A DNA stretch of 64,000 nt from an uncultured Alteromonadales bacterium (lineage in GTDB: Bacteria; Pseudomonadota; Gammaproteobacteria; Pseudomonadales; Cellvibrionaceae). The position numbers and the translations under genes were made by a program. Where the stretch lies: positions 62,001 through 126,000 of the forward strand of contig CALMJT010000216.1 in assembly GCA_937864365.1 (NCBI GenBank), in the 5' to 3' direction. This document shows, in pieces, positions 19,340 through 28,384 of the stretch (position 1 is its first letter; each line of letters starts with the position of its first letter). The notes under the pieces are model-generated. The model saw nothing but the letters and a program-made list of their open reading frames with translations. It was not told the origin of the DNA and did not search any database.

Positions 19340-20446
19340 ATGAAAGACGAAAGATTCTTTGATGAAACCCGGGAGCAGTCGTTGGTTAAAGCGACCATCG
19401 TAGAAAAATATTTTGGAGCTTGGTCGCAGATTATTACCGGGGCACAAAAGCGCTACCAGCAACATGTTCAGAAGATAGGTTATGTTGACTTATTTGCTGG
19501 CCCTGGCCGATACAAAGATGGCGTCATATCAACTCCTCTACGAGTTTTAAACACCGCATTACAGAATGAGCAACTGCATGATCGCCTCGTCACAATATTT
19601 AATGACAAAGACGAAAACCATGCAAGAACGTTGTCCGAAGCAATTGAAGATTTAGATCAAATCAAGCTGTTGAAGCACACTCCTCAGATCTGGAATGAAG
19701 AAGTAGGGGACAATATTGCACTCCAGTTCGAGAAGATGAGCGTCATACCTATACCCGCCTTCATCGACCCATGGGGGTACAAAGGGTTATCACTTAGGCT
19801 TGTAAATGCTTTTTTAAAAGATTGGGGCTGTGACTGCCTTTTTTTCTTTAACTACGCTCGAGTTAATGCGGGTCTTTCGAATCCAAAAGTTCGAAGTCAC
19901 ATGGATGCGTTGTTCGAATCGCATACACAAACTTTAATTGATCAAATTACAGGTTTGCCCCCCGATGAACGAGAATCACAGATTGTTGAAAGCATCGCAA
20001 ATGCGCTAAAAACCTACGGGCACCGTTATGTTTTGCCATTTTGTTTTAAAAATGAAAGTGGCAAGAGGACAACGCATCACCTCGTATTTGTGACAAAACA
20101 CTTTAAAGGGTATGAGGTGATGAAGGAAATCATGGCAAAAGAAAGTTCTAGCGACTGTCAGGGAGTAGCATCCTTTCAGTACATGCCTGCAGCAACCCTT
20201 TCACAAGGACTTCTTTTTGAGCTTAATCGGCCATTGGATTCACTGAAAGATCAGCTCTTGTTGGACTTTGCTGGCCAGTCATTAACGATGATAGATATTT
20301 ATCGTAAACACAGCATTGATAAGCCATTTCTAAATAAACATTATAAAACCGTATTAAAGGAAATGGAGGAAGAAGGTTTGATAATAACAAGTGGCAGGAA
20401 TTCGAAAAGAGGCTTTGCGGACAATATTTTGTGCGTATTCACGTGA
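19340..20446 (+). CDS. tcmP: three-Cys-motif partner protein TcmP (second copy)
   Basis: A 368-residue TcmP-family protein. KIGYVDLFAGPGRYKDG near residue 47-63 is the canonical family motif, followed by FIDPWGYKGLSLRLV and FFFNYARVNAGL. The last 70 residues form a predicted winged helix (SIDKPFLNKHYKTVLKEMEE, then EEGLIITSGRNSKRG). It starts 12 bases after the first TcmP with AAGGATG upstream, so all three genes form one operon. Having two divergent partners for one three-Cys protein is unusual as far as I know. Function unknown; methyltransferase-like fold and DNA binding are inferences. Confidence 0.82.
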   Translation: MKDERFFDETREQSLVKATIVEKYFGAWSQIITGAQKRYQQHVQKIGYVDLFAGPGRYKDGVISTPLRVLNTALQNEQLHDRLVTIFNDKDENHARTLSEAIEDLDQIKLLKHTPQIWNEEVGDNIALQFEKMSVIPIPAFIDPWGYKGLSLRLVNAFLKDWGCDCLFFFNYARVNAGLSNPKVRSHMDALFESHTQTLIDQITGLPPDERESQIVESIANALKTYGHRYVLPFCFKNESGKRTTHHLVFVTKHFKGYEVMKEIMAKESSSDCQGVASFQYMPAATLSQGLLFELNRPLDSLKDQLLLDFAGQSLTMIDIYRKHSIDKPFLNKHYKTVLKEMEEEGLIITSGRNSKRGFADNILCVFT

Positions 20447-20682
20447 GTTTAACTTACTGACACTACACTGACAGACAGATTGAAAACTATTTTTACCCCA
20501 ATCTGTTAGTTAGTTAGCTAAGCGTTCACGATCAACTCATTAAAAAATGGTCATATTTAATAGGGAAATTCTAAACAAAACCTCAAAATTCTCTATAGCA
20601 GAGGTACTTGCCTTGTCTAAATAAGAGTAAGTCTATTTGTATGTTGTTTGTTTTTATAGGATTGCCATTTAATATATTTACG

Positions 20683-21168
20683 TTACGAAAAGCTCTCGAG
20701 GGTTTTCCGTAACGCAAGCCAAATTAGTTGGGCGTCATCAAGCGCTCTATGTATCGTAAAATCATCCGTTTTTTCCAGCTTATTTTTAAAATCAAAATAA
20801 GATTCCAAGCGACATTCTGGAGTCTTAATAAGTTCCTTGATGTCCTGTATTTCAAATCGTTGATGTATGCCGTTATCTGAAAAAAGTATTTTGCACCAAA
20901 ATTCATCCCATTGGATGGAGTCGCAGTAGGCAGTTTGTCCAGATAAAAAATCGTTTAAAGTGTGAGCCACTTGCTTCGATTCCAGCCCATTCAATTTCAG
21001 TTGGGCTCGGGATATCCCATGAATTGCCTCAGCTTCACGAGACCAGTGTTGCCAGTAAGGCATTGGTTTAATTAGCGAGTGATAATTTATAAGCCCGTTT
21101 GTTATGCCAACCTTTATGGGGTAGCTACATTTGGACAGGCCGCTTGCTTCAAAATCTATAACCCACAT
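20683..21168 (-). CDS. DEDDh-family 3'-5' exonuclease
   Basis: A compact 161-residue nuclease of the DnaQ/RNase T fold. Motif I is VIDFEASG (D5, E7); AIHGIS is the usual second landmark; motif III is TIHRALDDA with H140 and D145, giving the DEDDh class. It would hydrolyse single-stranded DNA or RNA from the 3' end using two metal ions. It stands alone, convergent with the TcmP operon and divergent from the integrase. It is probably part of the mobile region; a defence or repair role is inference only. Confidence 0.8.
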   Translation of the reverse strand: MWVIDFEASGLSKCSYPIKVGITNGLINYHSLIKPMPYWQHWSREAEAIHGISRAQLKLNGLESKQVAHTLNDFLSGQTAYCDSIQWDEFWCKILFSDNGIHQRFEIQDIKELIKTPECRLESYFDFKNKLEKTDDFTIHRALDDAQLIWLALRKTLESFS

Positions 21169-21428
21169 ACTTCAGAATAAGATTCCGTTAAAGCTAGCCA
21201 GTATATACGTATAAACGTTATATGTAATCGCAGCTAATAACTTATTACTTCCGAAGACTAACTGAAAGCTTTAGCGCAAAAAACTGAAGACTTCAGGGAG
21301 TCGTCCAAACCGATAGGTGCTAGCATGACCATTAATTAACACCAATTTATTTCACATACGCTTCAGTATTCGACATAACATATCAAAGCGGCTAAACTAA
21401 GTTTATTCCAATAATATCGGTACTTCGT

Positions 21429-22676
21429 ATGGCCACAAACAATCCAAAGCCAGTCGCCTTATTTCCAGCGTTCTCAGAGCTAACGTCACTGAATTTCGGT
21501 GAATACAAGGACCTCAAGCAGTTTTTGGACTCCGGAGAAAGCTGGTGGCTGACTCATTGGAACTGGGGTCTAGAATTCCTCAGTTATATCGGCCGAAACA
21601 AATCCGAACACACATTCACACGATTCAGGAACGAAACCGAGCGATTCTTGTTGTGGGTTTTTCTGTTCAAAACCATGCCTATGGAGCAACTGCGCAAGGC
21701 TGATATTCTGGAATACGCTGACTTTTGTTGGCAGCCGCCAGTTTCTTGGATCTGCACGGCGAACCATGAAAAGTTTGTTTTCCATAGTGGGTATTACACG
21801 CAGAATAAGTTATGGGCACCATTCAAGCTACAGCTGCCTAAGGATGCGTCGGACGACCAGGTTCTCGATAAAAAGAAATACAAGCCATCTCAGCAAACAC
21901 TTGCTGCTATGTTCACGGCAGTGATTGCGTTTTACAAATATTTAATGAACGAAGAGCATTTATACGGTAACCCGGCTCAAATCGCCAAACCTGATTGCCG
22001 TCATTTCATAAAAGACGTGCAGGTCAAGGAAATTCGGCGTTTATCCGAGTCTCAATGGCAATACGTCTTTAATGTTGCACTTGAGCTTGCGAATCAAGAC
22101 AGAATTTACGAGCGCAGTCTGTTTGTCATAACTGCGCTGAAAACGCTGTTTTTACGCATTTCTGAATTGTCTGACCGCCCAAACTGGACGCCTGTGATGA
22201 GCCATTTTTGGCAGGATTCTGAGGGCAACTGGTGGCTAAAGATATTTGGCAAAGGTCGAAAACTTCGAGACATCACAGTCCCGAACAGCTTTATCGATTA
22301 TCTCAAAAGATACCGCCAATTTCGCGGCCTTAGCCCCCTACCGTCTTCAGGTGAAAACCATCCAATAGTCGAAAAAATTCGTGGACAAGGCGGGATGACA
22401 TCCAGGCAGCTTATTCGCATTGTCCAACAAGTTTTTGATTTGGCTTACGACAAAATGAAGGAAGCTGAAGGCGAAGACAATGCGCGTAAGCTGCGAGAAG
22501 CCTCTTCCCATTGGCTGAGACACACTGGTGCGAGTATGGAAATTGAACGTGGTCGCGCTCTGAAGGATCTGTCCGAAGATCTGGGGCATTCTAGTATGGC
22601 GACGACTGATACCGTCTATGTCCAAACAGAAAATCGTGTTCGTGCTGAAAGCGGGAAAAATAGGAAAGTGAATTAA
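21429..22676 (+). CDS. tyrosine recombinase/integrase
   Basis: A 415-residue site-specific recombinase of the phage-integrase family. The catalytic residues are visible: Arg in LFLRISEL (about 240), Lys in GKGRKLRD, HxxR in SSHWLRHTGAS (about 360), LGHSSMATT, and the Tyr nucleophile in TVYVQTE (about 397). An N-terminal SAM-like core-binding domain lies at about 30-190. Its stop is 218 bases from the 45-bp repeat at 22894-22938, so that repeat may be its attachment site. No excisionase gene is seen nearby. Confidence 0.85.
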   Translation: MATNNPKPVALFPAFSELTSLNFGEYKDLKQFLDSGESWWLTHWNWGLEFLSYIGRNKSEHTFTRFRNETERFLLWVFLFKTMPMEQLRKADILEYADFCWQPPVSWICTANHEKFVFHSGYYTQNKLWAPFKLQLPKDASDDQVLDKKKYKPSQQTLAAMFTAVIAFYKYLMNEEHLYGNPAQIAKPDCRHFIKDVQVKEIRRLSESQWQYVFNVALELANQDRIYERSLFVITALKTLFLRISELSDRPNWTPVMSHFWQDSEGNWWLKIFGKGRKLRDITVPNSFIDYLKRYRQFRGLSPLPSSGENHPIVEKIRGQGGMTSRQLIRIVQQVFDLAYDKMKEAEGEDNARKLREASSHWLRHTGASMEIERGRALKDLSEDLGHSSMATTDTVYVQTENRVRAESGKNRKVN

Positions 22677-22757
22677 TGACTTGTTGTTCTCAATCTCTGC
22701 AGTCTATTTGCTCTTATAACTGGCCACCTCGGGCGCTTAGCAAATTCTATTACTGTT

Positions 22758-22880
22758 TTACATGAGGATGAACTCATATCCGGTCGCCAGGCCTAATATT
22801 AAAACCATTCCAGTAATTCGAGTTTGAACATCATTTGCTAGCAAAATATGTAACAAAATCAATACGATGATGCCAGCCAT
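22758..22880 (-). CDS. possible 40-residue membrane peptide
   Basis: An ATG at 22880 opens a 40-codon frame of strongly hydrophobic character (MAGIIVLILLHILL, then GMVLILGLATGYEF), enough for two membrane segments. The frame can be extended upstream to a GTG next to the 45-bp repeat. No ribosome binding site is evident and I do not recognise a family. It may be the tail of a gene cut by the repeat. Low confidence. Confidence 0.3.
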   Translation of the reverse strand: MAGIIVLILLHILLANDVQTRITGMVLILGLATGYEFILM

Positions 22881-22893
22881 GGTTTTACATGCT

Positions 22894-22938
22894 TGTTTCA
22901 CGAAATAAAGTTATAAGAAGTAGCTAGCACCCCTAATA
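22894..22938 (+). repeat. left 45-bp direct repeat (possible att site)
   Basis: This copy matches 37338-37382 in 43 of 45 positions; it ends in GCTAGCACCCCTAATA. It lies between the integrase and the G+C-rich cassette. The rest of the 385-base gap (22677-23061) holds the possible short membrane ORF and no other gene. Confidence 0.85.
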
Positions 22939-23061
22939 CGTACCAAGCCCGGCGGCCGCGAACAGGGGCAAGACATTGGTCCAGATCGACATTTCACATC
23001 CTCATTCGGGTCGAAGGATCGTCAGGCCAGCACTCTCAAACTTCATGCCCGAACATGGCGC

Positions 23062-23850
23062 TCAGTGTTCCCCTGGCCGGTTTTTCAGTAACTGCGCGTA
23101 GGTGGTACCGAACTCTTCCAGCAGCTCACGTCGTGTCACAGGAAACTCATGGGCCTGCGCTGCCAGGATTGCCTGCGTCATAGGGCGCTCCGCCATGGCC
23201 TGGTAAAACCTGCTCAGCTCCTTGTTGCCCTCCACCAAGTTCATGAAGGGAATCTCGAAAAGCTCGGAAAAGGTACGGCTGAGTTCCAGCACATGAAACA
23301 GATGAAAGTCCGGAAGGTAGGGTTCCTCTCCCAGCAGGAAAGGCTGCAGACGCGAGCGTCCCACGAGCCGCGTCAGAGCGCCTTTGATCATCAGCATCGA
23401 CCAGACACTGAACACCCCGGACTCACGTTCGGTCTGGAAGCCCAACGTCTTGGGGAAGTAGCCACCCACGAAGAGCCAGTTGAAGAAGGGCCCGCTCAGC
23501 GAGAAGGTGATGTAGTCGTTCAGTGTGTCGATTTCGGCACAGCGCTGCGCATCGTCACAGGGGTAGAACTTGGCCGCCTGCGGATAGGTTCTGGCCAGAT
23601 AGCGACAGATTGCCTGGCTCTCCGAGATACACACGCCATTGACGTCCGTTAGTGACGGAATCTTCCCCAACGGGTTACGGCGCTGGTATTCGGTCGAGAG
23701 CGTCTCACCGATGAAGGGAGACACGCGTTGATACTGAAACTCAAGGCCTGCCTCCTTCAGCATTTGTGCCACCAGCGCCATGAAAGGCGAAAGCCAGAAA
23801 CCATAGAGGTTCCGCGGCTCGCTAACTTCTGCAACGTTATTGGAAAACAT
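23062..23850 (-). CDS. glutathione S-transferase-like protein
   Basis: A 262-residue protein with a GST N-terminal thioredoxin-like domain (LYGFWLSPFMALVAQMLKEA, then RRNPLGKIPSLTD and ISESQAICRYLA, the glutathione-binding cis-Pro and SES motif) and an all-helical C-terminal domain from about 100. The catalytic Ser/Cys position is within LSPF. It would conjugate or reduce an electrophile with glutathione. It is the last gene of the G+C-rich cassette on the minus strand. Substrate unknown. Confidence 0.78.
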   Translation of the reverse strand: MFSNNVAEVSEPRNLYGFWLSPFMALVAQMLKEAGLEFQYQRVSPFIGETLSTEYQRRNPLGKIPSLTDVNGVCISESQAICRYLARTYPQAAKFYPCDDAQRCAEIDTLNDYITFSLSGPFFNWLFVGGYFPKTLGFQTERESGVFSVWSMLMIKGALTRLVGRSRLQPFLLGEEPYLPDFHLFHVLELSRTFSELFEIPFMNLVEGNKELSRFYQAMAERPMTQAILAAQAHEFPVTRRELLEEFGTTYAQLLKNRPGEH

Positions 23851-24052
23851 CGAACTTACTCCTGATTATAAACGCGTTAGCAATGCCCTCCCCACAACGC
23901 GGAGGAGGTAGTCGGACATGCATCGCGCAGAGATTGAAAAAAACGGGATGACCGAGCTTGGGATTAAGCCACCCCGCAAGGCCGGGAAATGAAGTGAGCT
24001 GTGCTGACGGGCTCACCGAAGCCTTCCCCGAAACTCCTTCAGCGCTGCCAAT

Positions 24053-25183
24053 TCATGGAGCCGGACTTTGCGAATTGGACAGCGACAGGATGTAGCCAAG
24101 CTGTGGGTTCGCCTGTCCCTTGAGCATAGCCGCGTAGACTCGCCCGACGGCTTCGTGGCCATGCCCTTCCTCAAAGCTCAGCCAGTGACCAACACCACTG
24201 AGAAAATCACTCCAGTGCTCGATCATGCTGCTCTGAAAGCGCTCTCCACCCCATTCTTTCAAGCGCTTCTCCGCCTGTGCGGGAGCGAAAAATAGTTTCG
24301 GTGCAGGCCCAGGTAGATCGCTTGGTAGTCCACCCCGCTGATCCCAGTGGGCTGCGCCGACCAGGCAGCTGTACTGCAGCTGTGGGCCGAGAGTGCGATG
24401 CAGGCGCTCCAGTAGCTCGGAATTGCCGGAGAAGTCGACGACTAACGTGGGTGTGGCAGAGTCGAGATCGACCAACTGCGAATACGCGAGAACGTGGTCG
24501 TAGCAACCCAGTCCCTCGACGAACGCCCTATGCCCCGGCGAAGTCAGGCCGACAACTTCATAGTCCAGGCCACGCTTGCCTCGCTGACTCTTCAGCAGAG
24601 TCGCCGTAGCAATGGCCGTCTTGCTTGATGCACTGGTCATCAGCAAACGCCCGGCACCGAAGAAACCGTTGCTGGCGAGGAAATCATCAAGCACGAATGC
24701 GGTGGTGAATAGCGGCCGCAACAGTATCTGTGCCGCTTCGCTTTCGACGGTGTAGAGCACATCCTTAGACGTGCGCAGGTACTGGTTGTAGAGCAACGGC
24801 AGAGACTGCCGATGCGTCGTAGCATCAATAAAGCTACCCGCCTTCAGCTGTGTCGGCTCGACCAGTAGATGGCTGGACATGGGGTAATAGCCATACCAGC
24901 GCTCGCCCGGTTCGACACCCGGACAGCGCGACGCCTGTACCTCGGCAAAACCCCAAACGGGCAGAATCCCCCAGCCCTCAGGGGCCGGGAAAAACTGCCA
25001 GTAACGCAGTGCATCACCCAAAACGGCGTAGGTGATGTTGTTGGCGCTCAGGCCGAACCGATCGACCCGCAGCAGCACCTGGCCTGGAGCCAGGGCGTCC
25101 ATGTCGAGCGTACTCTCCTGCAGTTCGTAGCGGGACCAGTCGCTACGGTCGATCTGGAAGTCCAAGACGGGAATGCCTAACAT
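24053..25183 (-). CDS. DUF2855 family protein (MDR-like fold)
   Basis: A 376-residue protein of the DUF2855 family. It resembles a medium-chain dehydrogenase that has lost clear catalytic zinc ligands: LRVDRFGLSANNITYAVLGD in the N-terminal domain, a GAGRLLMTSASSKTAIATA stretch where a Rossmann loop would be, and VVDFSGN later. No reaction has been established for the family. Its start overlaps the remains of the NTF2-like gene. Neighbours suggest a role in modifying a lipid or polyketide-like compound. Confidence 0.72.
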   Translation of the reverse strand: MLGIPVLDFQIDRSDWSRYELQESTLDMDALAPGQVLLRVDRFGLSANNITYAVLGDALRYWQFFPAPEGWGILPVWGFAEVQASRCPGVEPGERWYGYYPMSSHLLVEPTQLKAGSFIDATTHRQSLPLLYNQYLRTSKDVLYTVESEAAQILLRPLFTTAFVLDDFLASNGFFGAGRLLMTSASSKTAIATATLLKSQRGKRGLDYEVVGLTSPGHRAFVEGLGCYDHVLAYSQLVDLDSATPTLVVDFSGNSELLERLHRTLGPQLQYSCLVGAAHWDQRGGLPSDLPGPAPKLFFAPAQAEKRLKEWGGERFQSSMIEHWSDFLSGVGHWLSFEEGHGHEAVGRVYAAMLKGQANPQLGYILSLSNSQSPAP

Positions 25184-25347
25184 GATCTGCTCCTCCCTAC
25201 TTCTGTGCGCTTATGCGCCATAGGCGAACGGAATACAGCTTTGGCGTCGAGTATTTCGGGCAAAGCACTGAGGTCACGAGTAGCGACCATCGCATACCAC
25301 CGCTGCAGGCTGGCAGCAGCCAGGGGAAAAAATTTCAGTTCAGACAT
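25177..25347 (-). pseudogene. truncated NTF2/SnoaL-like gene
   Basis: The frame begins MSELKFFPLAAASLQRWYAM and continues LPEILDAKAVFRSPMAHK, the first 47 or so residues of a nuclear transport factor 2-like domain. It then runs into unrelated residues (RTEVGRSRSC) and stops at the DUF2855 start, whereas such domains are 110-140 residues long. The 3' two-thirds appear deleted. An ATG nine codons upstream (25374) is also possible. Confidence 0.6.
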
Positions 25348-25397
25348 TTGGCTTTCCTCGTGGAAATAATTCATTACAGTACTGCTAGCCGCGACCC

Positions 25398-25660
25398 CTA
25401 GTTAATCGCGCGCTTGGCATCCAGTTCAGCAGCCACATCAGCACCACCGATCAGATGCACGTTCTGACCGGCAGCACCTGCGGCTCACCCTCGGCGGTGT
25501 GTATGTGCAAGCCAGTGCGGTGAATCCAGCCGGTGGTCTTGCCCAGACCATCGCCGACCCTGGCCTTGCTTGTGCTGCAGCAGGAATACTTCGCGAGCCA
25601 CTCGCTCTCCACTTTCTTGTTGTAGGTGTGGGCGCGCCCCAACTGGGTGGCGTGCCGCAT
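25398..25660 (-). pseudogene. fadH-like 2,4-dienoyl-CoA reductase remnant
   Basis: No single frame is open, but pieces in three frames line up with the C-terminal part of FadH: EVFLLQHKQ, then GDGLGKTTGWIHRTGL, then a shift after LPVR into VHLIGGADVAAELDAKRAIN and a stop at 25398. In intact FadH the same blocks occur in this order. I infer an N-terminal deletion plus at least two frameshifts. The enzyme would reduce 2,4-dienoyl-CoA in unsaturated fatty acid degradation. Confidence 0.6.
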
Positions 25661-25666
25661 GCTTCG

Positions 25667-26830
25667 TCAAAGCTGGATTTCGATATCGCCGAGCGGGAAG
25701 GCCACGCAGGAGTAGATCCAGTTGAAGTCGCGGTCGGACTTGCGCAGATGGGCCTCCTGCGGGTTGAACACGCTTCCCGAGACCAGCTTGACCCGGCACA
25801 GGCTGCATTCGCCGGAGCGACAGGCGTTCTCGGCGAAGTATCCATGGCGTTCCAAGGCATTGAGCAACGGCTCACCGACCTTGCTGCGGAAGCTGCCGCG
25901 CCCACGCACGGTGATCTGCACCTCGTCGTCCAACGCCACGCCCACTGGCCAGCCCCGCTGCTGATCCGGTGCCTTGGGCGCGCCGTTGGCTTCGACGCGG
26001 ATGCGCCGCCGCGGCACGCCCAGCGCGGTGAGCAACTCCACGCAGCTATCGTTGAAGGGCGTCGGCCCGCAGATGTAGAACATCTTGCCGTCCAGCTCAC
26101 CGAGTTCCTGCTGCAGCAGCTCACGCGTCAACCGACCACTGCGCCCGCTGTAGCCCTCAGGCGGACGAGTGATCAGCTCGGCTAGTCTGAAGTTCGAGTG
26201 CCGGCTGGCCAGGGCGCGGAACTTCTCGGCGAAGATCACGTCGTCGACATGGCTGTTTACGTAGATCAGGTGAAAACGCCGTGGCAGCTCACGGTCGAGG
26301 ATGTCCAGCAGCAGGCTGCGCGCCGGTGCCGAGCCCGAGCCACCGGCGAGGAATACCAGGTCATCGCCGTGGAACAGCGGGTTGTGGTGAAAGGTGCCCA
26401 TGGGCCCGGAGCTCTGCAGGCGCTGGCCGACCTCGACGCGGTCCAGCAAATGGCCGGAGACGAATCCGCCTCGGGCCCGCTTCACGGTCAGGTCGTAGAA
26501 GAAGCACTGCGTGGGCGAGGACGAGATGGCATAGGGCCGCGCCGTCTTCACTCCGTCGATCTCGACGAACAGGTTGATGTACTGGCCGGCCTGGAACGGT
26601 GGCAGCGCGCTGCGGTCGGCGGCCACTAGGCGTAGCGTTTTGGTCGTCGGGGTCTCTTCGATGATTTCCGCGACCTCCAGTGACAGACGCTTGGGATGCA
26701 ACTGCACCACCATGCTGCCCACCTCGCCGCGCACCTCGTAGAAGTCGCTGCCGCTGCGCTCCAGCTCATGCTTGCCCGCAAGCGCCTGGGAATACCCGGC
26801 GATCAGATTCAGTGCGTTGTGCTCAGACAT
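25667..26830 (-). CDS. FAD/2Fe-2S ferredoxin-NADP reductase-type electron transfer protein
   Basis: A 387-residue flavoprotein: an FAD domain (RPYAISSSP), an NAD(P) domain (DLVFLAGGSGSAPARSLLLD, then MFYICGPTPFND) and a C-terminal plant-type 2Fe-2S ferredoxin domain with C-x4-C-x2-C (CRSGECSLC) and a final Cys in IYSCVAFP. The layout is that of reductase components of oxygenases such as Hmp/VanB/PaaE-like proteins. It overlaps the flavoprotein gene upstream by 8 bases and so probably passes electrons to a product of the same operon; no oxygenase is visible. Confidence 0.82.
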   Translation of the reverse strand: MSEHNALNLIAGYSQALAGKHELERSGSDFYEVRGEVGSMVVQLHPKRLSLEVAEIIEETPTTKTLRLVAADRSALPPFQAGQYINLFVEIDGVKTARPYAISSSPTQCFFYDLTVKRARGGFVSGHLLDRVEVGQRLQSSGPMGTFHHNPLFHGDDLVFLAGGSGSAPARSLLLDILDRELPRRFHLIYVNSHVDDVIFAEKFRALASRHSNFRLAELITRPPEGYSGRSGRLTRELLQQELGELDGKMFYICGPTPFNDSCVELLTALGVPRRRIRVEANGAPKAPDQQRGWPVGVALDDEVQITVRGRGSFRSKVGEPLLNALERHGYFAENACRSGECSLCRVKLVSGSVFNPQEAHLRKSDRDFNWIYSCVAFPLGDIEIQL

Positions 26831-28343
26831 GCTCCACCTCTTTGACTTTCAACTGTTTGAGCACCGCACGGGCGGTGGACTCGCCGGCCATGTAGGTGGG
26901 CTGGAAGCCACCCATGGAAGTCCAGGAACCGGCCATGTACAGGCCCGGCACGCCATCCAGGCGCTCGCGCAGCAGGGCCGAATCCTGAGCGCTCTGCTGG
27001 AAGCCATAGATGGCCCCACCAGGGGCATTAAGGTAACGCATCATGGTCAGCGGCGTGGCCACCTCGACCTCTTCGATGTACTGACGCACCTTGGGGTAGA
27101 CCCGCTCGATCAGGCCAATCAGCTTCTCGGCGAACTCGTACTTGGTACGCGCATAGTCTTTAGGCGCCACCGACTTCCACACGTCGCCGTACTGCAGGCA
27201 GACCAGCATCACCTGGCTCTTGCCGGCAGGTGCGGCGCCGGGTTCCTCGTAGTTGTAACAAGTCAGCATGCCGCCCAGTGGGGGCTGCAGCGTGCCCATG
27301 CGGTCATGGATCTGCTCTTCGTCGAGGGTCTCGTAAATGAAGCTGGAGGCTGCGGTCACGCCCAGTTCCTGCGGCGTACAGTCCAGGCCGAGGTAGATCA
27401 CGAAGGCCGAGGTGCCCATGCGCCGGGACTTGAAATCCTGCTGGATCGCCAGGGGCGGTCGCTCCTGATCCAGCAACTCGTTGAAGGTGATCAGCGGGCT
27501 GGCATTGGATACCACCGCATCGCAGGTAACTTGCTCGCCACCCTCCAGACGAACGCCGCACACCTGGCCGCTATCAGTCAGGATCTTCTCCACGCCGCAG
27601 TTGAAACGGACCTCGCCGCCAGCCTCGAGGAAGGACTCAACCAGCGCCGTGGACATAGCCTGGGAGCCACCCTTGATGTGCCAGGGCTTGAACACCGCGT
27701 AGGCGTAGAGCATCACCGCCAGATCGGGGAAGGGCAGCATTCTGGGTGGCACGCCGAGGTACAGCCAATAGGTAGCCAGCACGTTCTTCAGCTTGGAGTC
27801 GCTGAAAAACTCGTCCAGCACTTCGCGAGCCGAACGGAAGCCGTACTGCACATGGTAGGGGCAGGTCGCCTTGAGCAACTCCTCGCTATTGGCCCGACGC
27901 GCCTTCGGCAAGGTCATGAAGCCTTCCATCGAGATCTTCTCGCAGACCAGCAGGAATCGCTCGATGGCCTCGCTTTCCGCCGGGAACATGCCCTGCAGCA
28001 GGCTCTTGATGCCGGACAAACTGGCCGGCAGGGTGACGTCCAGTTCGCCAGGCACCACCAGGCGGTACAGATCGTGCTCCTGGACGAACCCGACCTTGTC
28101 CATTACCCCCAGCTTGTCGAACAGCTGGCGCATGACGAAGGGCTTGTCCTTGGTGCCCAGGCCACTGAGCTGATGCAGGGCTACCTCAAACTCGAAGTCG
28201 CCGCGCACGAAGGAAGTCGCGCAGCCGCCCGGAATATTATGTCGTTCCAGCAGCAGTGTTTTACTACCGCCTCTCTGCAGTGCCGTGGCTGCAGTCAGCC
28301 CCGCGTTTCCGGCACCAATAACCACTGTATCAAAATGTCTCAT
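26823..28343 (-). CDS. phytoene-desaturase/retinol-saturase-like FAD oxidoreductase
   Basis: A 506-residue flavin oxidoreductase of the CrtI/RetSat group. The N-terminal Rossmann motif is DTVVIGAGNAGLTAATALQ, followed by LLLERHNIPGGCATSFVRGD; the C-terminal FAD-binding block is GVPGLYMAGSWTSMGGFQPT. Members desaturate or saturate long hydrophobic polyene or isoprenoid chains. It follows the dienoyl-CoA isomerase by 41 bases and overlaps the reductase gene, so the three form an operon. The actual substrate is unknown; no other carotenoid gene is nearby, arguing against carotenoid synthesis. Confidence 0.78.
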   Translation of the reverse strand: MRHFDTVVIGAGNAGLTAATALQRGGSKTLLLERHNIPGGCATSFVRGDFEFEVALHQLSGLGTKDKPFVMRQLFDKLGVMDKVGFVQEHDLYRLVVPGELDVTLPASLSGIKSLLQGMFPAESEAIERFLLVCEKISMEGFMTLPKARRANSEELLKATCPYHVQYGFRSAREVLDEFFSDSKLKNVLATYWLYLGVPPRMLPFPDLAVMLYAYAVFKPWHIKGGSQAMSTALVESFLEAGGEVRFNCGVEKILTDSGQVCGVRLEGGEQVTCDAVVSNASPLITFNELLDQERPPLAIQQDFKSRRMGTSAFVIYLGLDCTPQELGVTAASSFIYETLDEEQIHDRMGTLQPPLGGMLTCYNYEEPGAAPAGKSQVMLVCLQYGDVWKSVAPKDYARTKYEFAEKLIGLIERVYPKVRQYIEEVEVATPLTMMRYLNAPGGAIYGFQQSAQDSALLRERLDGVPGLYMAGSWTSMGGFQPTYMAGESTARAVLKQLKVKEVEHV

Positions 28344-28384
28344 GATATTACCGTACTTCTAAATTTAGGATGCAAATTAAAAGA

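Noticed and set aside
21312-21360. Partial inverted resemblance to the 45-bp repeat (GGTGCTAGC and TTTATTTC)
   Set aside because: Only two short blocks match and their spacing differs (21 against 13 bases), so this is probably chance.
25499-26185. Long plus-strand frame opposite the ferredoxin reductase
   Set aside because: It is antisense to an intact reductase with clear FAD, NAD and 2Fe-2S motifs; long antisense frames are expected in G+C-rich DNA. The same applies to the 538-codon plus-strand frame at 26772-28388.
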